In this document: positions 5,206 through 10,683 of the stretch, in pieces | How the letters are laid out: every line of letters starts with the position of its first letter | Position numbering within the stretch: the stretch's first letter is position 1 | NCBI GenBank assembly: GCA_028711875.1 | Contig: JAQTRJ010000048.1 | Span: 1 to 10,683, forward strand | Reading direction: 5' to 3' | Source of the DNA: a bacterium | GTDB lineage: Bacteria; Electryoneota; RPQS01 | Length of the DNA: 10,683 nt | Notes under the pieces: model-generated | Told to the model about the DNA's origin: nothing | The model's input: the letters and a program-made list of their open reading frames with translations, nothing else | Databases searched by the model: none | Position numbers and translations under genes: made by a program

Positions 5206-7992
5206 TCACCGGGTCGGCCACGTCGCCTGAGAACCCCGCCGTTCCTCGATCCGGGCGGTCACACGATAAAAAACGGGGCAATCGGGTGAACTCACGTTGT
5301 CCCGATCCACGTAGCACGAGTCCGTTCCCGACACCTCGGCCACCACCTCGGCCGAATCGGGCGAACTTGTCCAGCGGAAGATCGAGTAAAAATCGGGAGT
5401 AATCGGATGGCCCAGCAAATCCTCGCGCACGTGACGCCAGCGCAGCTCGACGCCGTCAGCCACCGGAGCGATCACCAAATCCTGCGGGGTGCAGGGGGCG
5501 GCGGGCGTGTAATTGAGACCGCTGAACAGCGCCAACTGATCGAGAATGACCGTCAGGCCGGTTCCGGGCGAATTGGAGCCGGCGATTTCCACGCGAATCA
5601 CGTGTGAATCGGCGCTCAGGTGATGCCACTCACCCCAGACCGTATCCGAGCGCAGCCACGTCCACGAGCCGGGCGTCGCGAACTGTGTATTGAAGTCGGC
5701 GACGTCTAATACGCCGTCTAAAAGCATCCGCACCCGCGCGCCGTTGTAGAGCCGTCCGAAGAAATACGCGGTCCGAAAGCTGTCGGCACGGGACAACGAA
5801 AAGGCCAGTTCCACGAAGCTCAGCGTATCGCGTCCCGTCATCACCCGCGCCAAATCTCGTCCCCACGGCTCGTCCACGCCGGTCGGAGCATAATCGGGAG
5901 CGAAAAGTGTTGACATGCTGCTGTACGAGTAGCCGTGGCGAACCATGTCCTCGATTTCATAGCGGCAAATCGAGCGGACGCGCAGGAGTTGCGAGCACTC
6001 CGCCGTCCGGCTGAAAGAAGGCTCGGCGCACAGAGAAAAGTCGCGCGCCGGAAGCCAAGACGGGAGTACTATGTGAGCGGCAATCCGTCCGCTTTCGTCC
6101 GCGGCGGGGGTTCCCTCGGCCCATGGTAGAGCGTAACTGTCGGCGCGCGGTTGCGCCGTCTCCCCGGCGCGAAGCCCCTCGACGATGACGTCCAGCGTAT
6201 CGCCCGCGAACAAAAAATCATCGCAATCGAGGCGGTGTGATGCGAAGCTCATCTGCGGAACCGCGTGGTGCCGCCACGCCGCGTCCACCGTGTCCACGCC
6301 CGTGCTCGTCACGGCCACCAGCGGAAATTCGCCGCTCGGAAGTCCCGAGGTCAACAGCACCGTCACGTCGAGCACCGAATCCGCGTCCGCGACGCCGCTT
6401 CCCGCGAGCCAAGTGAGAACATAGCCGTCATAGCGGACCTCCGCGAGCGTCGAACCGGGACTCCGTCCATAGCCCGTCAGCCGCAGCGATTCGCCGGGCA
6501 GCGTGCTGCCGTCGCCGCCTGCATCCACCACGTCCCATGCGCGCGGCGGCGCGGCGAAGAGGGCGATGCTGCGATAATCCCCCGTGAGATTGTCTAACGG
6601 ACCGACCTCGAAAGTCATGTGGAATCCATCCGTAAACGACACCGGATCGGTCGTGTGCCAGCGATAGGCCGCTGCCTGCGCCAGATTTTTCCGAATGCAG
6701 CCGTGCGAAGCGAGCGCGTCGTAATCGCCCACGCCCGCAGACCAGTAGTAGCCCGCGTTGAAATAGTCCTCGGTTCCCGTTCCCCGCCACGAAGGCTCGC
6801 TTTCCTCGTTCAAAAAAATCTCTTCGTCGCCCTCGAAGATGTTGTGGTTGAGCGCCCGCATATCGAGCAGCGTGCCCAAATACGTGCCCGAACCGCGCCG
6901 GGCTGCCACCTCGTACAGCTGCCACGGCGTCGTCGGGTTCTCGTGCCGGTAGATCGCCTGTAAACGATACGGCTCCACGTCGCTCGCGCTCGCGTCGGTG
7001 ATCTCCGCGATCAAAGTCAGATTCCGGCTCGCGCTGCCGCGATTTTCCGCTTCCACCCGCAGCTCGCTTTGGAACGGGATCGGAAGATTCAGATAGAGTG
7101 TGTCGCCGAGCATTCCCGTGAACGCCGATTGATAAGGATGCCAGCCCTGCGCCGCTCCGAACACGGCGGCCAGCGGCCCTTCCACGTCCGGCACCACGTG
7201 ATGATCGCTGAAAATCTCGAGCCAGACACTGTCCAGCAATCCCGTACTATGATCGGCGGTCGGGCAGAGCAGTCTTCGGCAGCCGCCCGGCCCGGCCAGA
7301 TTCAGAATTTCGGAATTGCCTTCAGGGGGCAAAGTGATTGTTTCGGAATGCGTCTGAAATGTGCGATTCGGCCAGGCCGGTTCCCACGGATGTTCGAACC
7401 GCCAGCGAAGCGAGTCGAGTTTTTCTAAGTAGTTGTGGGGAGGGGGAATTACAAACGGTTCGACGACGGTTCCCGCGTCGAACTCCAGAGTGGTGACGTG
7501 AAAATACAGGTTCTTCTGTCCCGAGTAGGTGATTCGCCCGCGCGTCTGAAACGGAATCGGCACGTAGCAATAAAACGAGCTGGTCGAACTGTCCGCCAGA
7601 GGCGGAACGAACGGTTCGACGTGTCCGAAAAACCGAAACAGAGTCGTATCGAGAACCCAAGTCACCGTGTCGTCCACGAACACGCGCAGTCGGATGCTGT
7701 CCAGAATGGCGTGCGCATCCTGCCGCGTGCACCAGAATTCCCCGATGACGCCCGGCCCGGTCGCGTCGCAGAGAATCTTCCAGCCGTAGGCGTCGCTCCC
7801 GTAGTAATTTCCCAGATCGTTGTTGCCGCCGTTGCGCGCCCAGCTCGAAAAATGATGCGCCGTCGCGTCCAGCGGCTCACACAATTGTTCCTGATGCAGC
7901 GAATACGACCAATAGTCCGCCGCGTTTGCTCCGCTTCCCGCCAGCAGAAGCGCGAATAAAAACGCGATCCGCAATTCTCTTTTCCAAGCCAT
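5206..7992 (-). CDS. Secreted DUF2961 protein, GH172-like putative glycoside hydrolase with C-terminal beta-sandwich domains
   Basis: 928 residues. A signal peptide occupies residues 1-24 (IAFLFALLLAGSGANA). The N-terminal and central part has DUF2961 features: SSWARNGGNNDLGNYYG (49-65), GPGVIGEFWCT (79-89), VPIPFQTRGRI (144-154), a second LPIPFQSELRV (303-313), then FEGDEE (386-391) and GTGTEDYFNAGYYW (404-417). In GH172, two glutamates 21 residues apart in these last two motifs serve as the catalytic pair; E387 and E408 here have exactly that spacing. GH172 members act on fructo- or arabinofuranosides; the substrate here is unknown. A beta-sandwich, possibly carbohydrate-binding, region lies at about 670-825, and a fibronectin type III-like domain at about 832-928. 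There is no T9SS sorting tail. The ribosome binding site is weak (GGGAAGAAGA). The gene appears monocistronic; no obvious terminator follows 5206. Confidence 0.88.
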   Translation of the reverse strand: MAWKRELRIAFLFALLLAGSGANAADYWSYSLHQEQLCEPLDATAHHFSSWARNGGNNDLGNYYGSDAYGWKILCDATGPGVIGEFWCTRQDAHAILDSIRLRVFVDDTVTWVLDTTLFRFFGHVEPFVPPLADSSTSSFYCYVPIPFQTRGRITYSGQKNLYFHVTTLEFDAGTVVEPFVIPPPHNYLEKLDSLRWRFEHPWEPAWPNRTFQTHSETITLPPEGNSEILNLAGPGGCRRLLCPTADHSTGLLDSVWLEIFSDHHVVPDVEGPLAAVFGAAQGWHPYQSAFTGMLGDTLYLNLPIPFQSELRVEAENRGSASRNLTLIAEITDASASDVEPYRLQAIYRHENPTTPWQLYEVAARRGSGTYLGTLLDMRALNHNIFEGDEEIFLNEESEPSWRGTGTEDYFNAGYYWSAGVGDYDALASHGCIRKNLAQAAAYRWHTTDPVSFTDGFHMTFEVGPLDNLTGDYRSIALFAAPPRAWDVVDAGGDGSTLPGESLRLTGYGRSPGSTLAEVRYDGYVLTWLAGSGVADADSVLDVTVLLTSGLPSGEFPLVAVTSTGVDTVDAAWRHHAVPQMSFASHRLDCDDFLFAGDTLDVIVEGLRAGETAQPRADSYALPWAEGTPAADESGRIAAHIVLPSWLPARDFSLCAEPSFSRTAECSQLLRVRSICRYEIEDMVRHGYSYSSMSTLFAPDYAPTGVDEPWGRDLARVMTGRDTLSFVELAFSLSRADSFRTAYFFGRLYNGARVRMLLDGVLDVADFNTQFATPGSWTWLRSDTVWGEWHHLSADSHVIRVEIAGSNSPGTGLTVILDQLALFSGLNYTPAAPCTPQDLVIAPVADGVELRWRHVREDLLGHPITPDFYSIFRWTSSPDSAEVVAEVSGTDSCYVDRDNVSSPDCPVFYRVTARIEERRGSQATWPTR

Positions 7993-8035
7993 GGATCTTC
8001 TTCCCGTGATAAGGATTCTCTAAATGTCCTGTCAC

Positions 8036-8163
8036 GCCGCGCTGGGCGCATCCCCGCAACCACTTCCGCCGCGCTGTACGCATCCCCGCAACTACTTCCG
8101 CCGAGCCGGGTGCATCCACGCAACCACTTCCGCCGCGCTGGGCGCATCCCCGCAACCACTTCC
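8036..8163. repeat. Four tandem 32-bp repeats
   Basis: Units at 8036-8067, 8068-8099, 8100-8131 and 8132-8163 share the core GCATCCCCGCAACCACTTCC. Units 1 and 4 are identical; units 2 and 3 differ by a few bases. A fifth copy begins at 8164 but diverges after about 13 bases into a hairpin sequence. There are no spacers, so this is not a CRISPR array. It sits in the divergent intergenic region between the DUF2961 and peptidase genes. Apparent reading frames across it are by-products of the repeat period. Confidence 0.9.
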
Positions 8164-8192
8164 GCCGAGCCGGGCGTCCTCGCCCGGCCGGA
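8164..8192 (+). repeat. 29-bp hairpin repeat, copy 1 (inverted copy at 10650-10678)
   Basis: The segment contains a perfect 7-bp stem, CCGGGCG-TCCT-CGCCCGG (8170-8187). The same 29 bases occur in inverted orientation at 10650-10678, on the other side of the peptidase gene. It joins directly to the tandem array, so the array and hairpin may be one composite dispersed element. Confidence 0.85.
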
Positions 8193-8213
8193 GTCCGGTC
8201 GCTTCTCGCTGTC

Positions 8214-8281
8214 ATTCTGGACACCCGCGCCGCGCTGTCGGTTCGCAAGAAAACTGTCCATTTGCGCGGGGCGTCCAGAAT
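8214..8281. repeat. Long imperfect inverted repeat (hairpin) in the intergenic region
   Basis: ATTCTGGAC-a-CCCGCGC (8214-8230) can pair with GCGCGGG-gc-GTCCAGAAT (8264-8281): 16 base pairs with a small internal bulge and a 33-base loop. No T-run follows on either strand, so it is not an obvious terminator. It may be another dispersed palindromic element or an RNA structure in the peptidase leader. Confidence 0.6.
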
Positions 8282-8307
8282 CTCACACTCCCCCACTGGC
8301 ATTTGTC

Positions 8308-8340
8308 CGTAGTTTTCACCAATATAACGGGCAAACTACG
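8308..8340. promoter_or_regulatory. 8-bp inverted repeat in the AT-richer region upstream of the peptidase
   Basis: CGTAGTTT (8308-8315) and AAACTACG (8333-8340) are perfect inverted copies around a 17-base centre containing AATATAAC. This is the least GC-rich part of the gap before the peptidase, where a promoter is expected. It could be an operator for a dimeric repressor. Possible -35/-10 hexamers (TTGTCC 8303, TATAAC 8323) are spaced only 14 bases apart, so no promoter is assigned. Confidence 0.35.
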
Positions 8341-8447
8341 CTTGTTTCAAGCGGTAATTAACGTCCAGAGCTTTCCGTTAGTTCAAATAAAAAATGATCT
8401 TAGAATCTACATCACCATTTCATCCTGCAACAAAGGTACCGAAAAGC

Positions 8448-10538
8448 ATGAGAGCCTCCCGGAATTTTCTTGCTGTATCGCTTCTTTTCATGACTTGTTT
8501 GATCTGCATGTCAGCTTTTGCCGTTGCCCAGCCCCCCGCCCGCACTCACGATCTCACCATGGAAGACTATTTCACGCAAGGATTTATCAATGATTGCGTG
8601 ATCTCGCCCGACGGGCAGTTCGTGGCCTTCACCGACATGCGCTGGGACCTCGATGCCGACACGCGCCACACCGATCTTTGGGTGACCGAGGTCAAGACGT
8701 CGAAGATGACGCGCCTGACCTTCGATCCGGCCAGCGACGACAATCCCCGGTGGAGCGCCGACAGCCGCTGGATTTATTTCACCAGCAAGCGCGGCGAGAA
8801 CGGCAATCCCCCGCCGCGCAATGCTAAAACACAGGTCTGGAAAGTCTCCGTCGCGGGCGGAGAAGAGCAGCCGGTGACCCGCTTCAAGGACGGTGTGAAC
8901 GACTACAAACTCTCCGCCGACGGCCGCATCCTCTACTACGTCGCGTCCTCGGAGGAGGTTGAAGACCCGTGGAAAGCGCTGCGCGAAAAATTCGACGACC
9001 TGACCTACGGCAAGGGCGTGACCAGCTACAGCGAACTGTGGGGACTCGATCTCGAAACGTGGCGCAGCGAAAAACTCGTGGACGAGAACCGCGTGATCGG
9101 CGAGTTCGCGGTGTCGCCCGACGGCGCTCGCATCGCCATGATTACCACGCCGACCGAGGAACTCATCACCAACGAAGGACGCTCGCGGGTGGATATCTGG
9201 GATCGCGCGGCCGACACCGTGTTCACGCTGCCCGATAAAATCTTCCGCGCGGAAGCTCCGTCGCCCTACGGTTGGCTCGAAGGACTCGCGTGGAGCGCCG
9301 ACGGCGGCAAACTTGCTTTTCGAGTAGATTTCGACGGCTATCCCGCCGAGCTGCTCGTCGCGCATTTTGCAGGCGCGGGCGTGACCATGCAGCGGCTCAA
9401 TCGTCCCGGTGAATTCTGTCCGGGTGAGAGCGTGGACATGCGCTGGCTCGGAACCTCGAATGATTTGTGCTTCGTCTCCGAGCAGCGCGCTCGCGCCCGC
9501 GTCGCCGTCATTCGCAATATCCGCCCCGGCGCGCAGGACAACTATGAAATTTTCACGCCCGGCGACGTCGTCGCGAAGGCGTTCAGCCTGACTCCCGACG
9601 GCCGCACGCTCGCGGCGGCGATCGGCGACGTGACGCAGCCCAATGACATCTTCGTCACCGCGACGTCCGGCACGCCGAATCTGCGCCGTGTGACAAGAAT
9701 CAATCCGCAAATTGACTCGTGGAAGCTGCCGAAAATCGAGATCGTCTCGTGGATCGGCGCGAACGGTGACAGCGTGGAAGGCATTCTCGAACTTCCCTAT
9801 GATTACCGGCCGGGACAAAAGCTGCCTCTGCACGTCGCGCTTCACGGCGGGCCGTCGGCGGCCGACATGCTCTATTTTGAATACTGGATCTACGGCCGCG
9901 GGCTGTGGCCGTCGCTCGGCTGGGCGGTCTTCGCTCCCAACTATCGCGGCTCGACCGGCTACGGCGATAAATTCCTCACCGATCTCATCGGCCGCGAGTG
10001 CGTGATCGAAGTGGAAGACGTCATGACCGGCGTGGACATGCTCATCGCCCGCGGTATCGCCGACGGCGAAAAAATGGCCGTTTCCGGCTGGAGCAACGGC
10101 GGCTTCGTCACCAACTGCCTCATCACGCAAACGGATCGCTTCAAGGCCGCCTCCTCCGGCGCGGGCGTGATTGACATGGCTCTCCAGTGGGGGATCGAGG
10201 ACACGCCCGGCCACGTCATCAACTATATGCAGGGTCTGCCGTGGGAGCAGCCCGAGGCCTACCGCAAGGCGTCTCCGCTCTGGAACCTCCATGACATGAA
10301 AACGCCCACGCTGATTCACGTGGGCGGTGCTGACGAGCGCGTTCCATCCGCGCATTCGCAGGCGTTGTTCCGCGCGCTCGATTTCTATCTGGGCATTCCT
10401 TCCGAACTCGTGATCTATCCCGGTCAGGGTCACGGCCTGAATAAATACACCTACCGCAAGGCCAAGCTCGAGTGGGACATCGCTTGGTTCGACCACTACG
10501 TCCTCGGCAAACCGATGAACACTCCCGAGACTCCGTAG
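8448..10538 (+). CDS. Secreted S9-family serine peptidase (prolyl oligopeptidase/DPP-IV-like)
   Basis: 696 residues from ATG 8448. This start gives a clean signal peptide (FLAVSLLFMTCLICMSAFAVAQ, residues 7-28) with AAAGG 11 bases upstream; the in-frame ATG at 8394 would add 18 polar residues before it. Residues about 45-420 form a beta-propeller with repeats such as ISPDGQFVAFTD (52), WSADSRWIYFTS (102), LSADGRILYYV (155), VSPDGARIAMI (222), WSADGGKLAF (282) and LTPDGRTLAAA (381). Residues about 430-690 form the alpha/beta-hydrolase domain: HGGPS oxyanion region (466-470), NYRGSTGYG (498-506), nucleophile S549 in GWSNGG, D629 in GGADERVP and H662 in GQGHG. The triad is complete. Family members cleave short peptides, often after proline; here probably in the periplasm or outside. 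No T9SS tail. Transcribed divergently from the DUF2961 gene. Confidence 0.93.
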   Translation: MRASRNFLAVSLLFMTCLICMSAFAVAQPPARTHDLTMEDYFTQGFINDCVISPDGQFVAFTDMRWDLDADTRHTDLWVTEVKTSKMTRLTFDPASDDNPRWSADSRWIYFTSKRGENGNPPPRNAKTQVWKVSVAGGEEQPVTRFKDGVNDYKLSADGRILYYVASSEEVEDPWKALREKFDDLTYGKGVTSYSELWGLDLETWRSEKLVDENRVIGEFAVSPDGARIAMITTPTEELITNEGRSRVDIWDRAADTVFTLPDKIFRAEAPSPYGWLEGLAWSADGGKLAFRVDFDGYPAELLVAHFAGAGVTMQRLNRPGEFCPGESVDMRWLGTSNDLCFVSEQRARARVAVIRNIRPGAQDNYEIFTPGDVVAKAFSLTPDGRTLAAAIGDVTQPNDIFVTATSGTPNLRRVTRINPQIDSWKLPKIEIVSWIGANGDSVEGILELPYDYRPGQKLPLHVALHGGPSAADMLYFEYWIYGRGLWPSLGWAVFAPNYRGSTGYGDKFLTDLIGRECVIEVEDVMTGVDMLIARGIADGEKMAVSGWSNGGFVTNCLITQTDRFKAASSGAGVIDMALQWGIEDTPGHVINYMQGLPWEQPEAYRKASPLWNLHDMKTPTLIHVGGADERVPSAHSQALFRALDFYLGIPSELVIYPGQGHGLNKYTYRKAKLEWDIAWFDHYVLGKPMNTPETP

Positions 10539-10582
10539 CGCCGCATGGACATGCGCATTGCCGTAGCGCCGCACTGCCGTGC
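10533..10582. repeat. Two tandem ~28-bp hairpin repeats overlapping the peptidase stop codon
   Basis: CCGTAGCGCCGCA occurs at 10533-10545 and again at 10561-10573. The first copy contains the TAG stop (10536-10538). Each is followed by its own small hairpin: GCATG-GA-CATGC (10543-10554) and GCAC-TGCC-GTGC (10571-10582). The stem sequences differ but pairing is kept. No T-run follows, so it is not a classical terminator, but the structures could protect the mRNA end. Confidence 0.6.
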
Positions 10583-10620
10583 GCGTTTCACCTGCCGATA
10601 CAAACGCCAATTTATCGTAG

Positions 10621-10642
10621 GGGCGGCCCTGTGTGGCCGCCC
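10621..10642. other. Stable GC hairpin downstream of the peptidase
   Basis: GGGCGGCC (10621-10628), a six-base loop and GGCCGCCC (10635-10642) form a perfect 8-bp stem. The plus-strand sequence after it has no T-run, so termination is uncertain. It directly precedes the inverted 29-bp hairpin repeat. Confidence 0.55.
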
Positions 10643-10649
10643 GCTTCAT

Positions 10650-10678
10650 TCCGGCCGGGCGAGGACGCCCGGCTCGGC
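10650..10678 (-). repeat. 29-bp hairpin repeat, copy 2 (inverted relative to 8164-8192)
   Basis: The reverse complement is identical over 29 bases to 8164-8192, including the CCGGGCG-TCCT-CGCCCGG stem-loop. The two copies bracket the peptidase gene in opposite orientation. The match ends a few bases before the window edge, so more of the element may lie beyond. Confidence 0.85.
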
Positions 10679-10683
10679 GACGC

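Noticed and set aside
4599..5402. 267-codon plus-strand frame
   Set aside because: It runs through the heptad repeat, the antisense of the cytochrome remnant and the end of the DUF2961 gene. No domain or ribosome binding site was seen.
8036..8192. Possible CRISPR array
   Set aside because: The 32-bp units abut directly with no unique spacers, and there are no cas genes.
8511..10649. 712-codon open frame on the minus strand
   Set aside because: It lies entirely antisense to the S9 peptidase, whose triad, propeller repeats and signal peptide are clear. The antisense translation shows no domain and is a by-product of GC-rich codon use.

Overview
The window is GC-rich bacterial chromosomal DNA. 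The best taxonomic hint is the 2096-3874 protein, which ends in a Por/T9SS-type C-terminal sorting domain (YPNPFN ... GIYFVRL ... KIILLK). That ending is typical of the Fibrobacteres-Chlorobi-Bacteroidetes (FCB) superphylum and its uncultured relatives (Zixibacteria/KSB1-like lineages). Together with long extracellular proteins and many small dispersed palindromic repeats, it suggests an FCB-affiliated candidate-phylum bacterium. No rRNA, tRNA, CRISPR array or transposase gene was seen.

Layout. (1) 2-760 (+): 5'-truncated NmrA-type NAD(P)-binding protein. (2) 776-1140 (+): remnant of a CcoI/FixI-type copper P-type ATPase N-terminus with a frameshift, an internal stop and a truncation; a MITE-like inverted repeat begins where the homology ends (1141-1284). 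(3) 1304-1984 (+): intact DsbD_2/TauE-like membrane protein of the kind that often sits beside ccoI. (4) A bidirectional terminator separates it from the convergent 2096-3874 (-) secreted FG-GAP/VCBS + ASPIC/UnbV protein, which has a clear sigma70-type promoter. (5) 4103-4985 (-): a short run of c-type cytochrome remnants. One is a frameshifted multiheme protein whose start resembles ActA of alternative complex III, one is a short N-terminal fragment, and one is a monoheme cytochrome domain without a signal peptide. The first two are separated by a heptanucleotide-repeat hairpin. (6) 5206-7992 (-): large secreted DUF2961 (GH172-like) protein with C-terminal beta-sandwich domains. (7) 8036-8340: repeat-rich intergenic region with four tandem 32-bp units, hairpins and an inverted repeat. 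(8) 8448-10538 (+): secreted S9 (prolyl oligopeptidase/DPP-IV-like) serine peptidase, followed by hairpin repeats including an inverted copy of a 29-bp sequence found upstream of the gene.

How it fits together. The intact genes are mostly envelope or extracellular functions: sugar-active enzyme, peptidase and surface repeat protein. The respiratory genes (copper ATPase for cbb3 oxidase maturation, and putative alternative complex III cytochromes) appear only as deleted, frameshifted pieces. Either aerobic electron-transport genes are eroding here, or the assembly has collapsed at several places. No known defence or mobile system is visible; the most unusual content is the coincidence of gene remnants with structured repeats.
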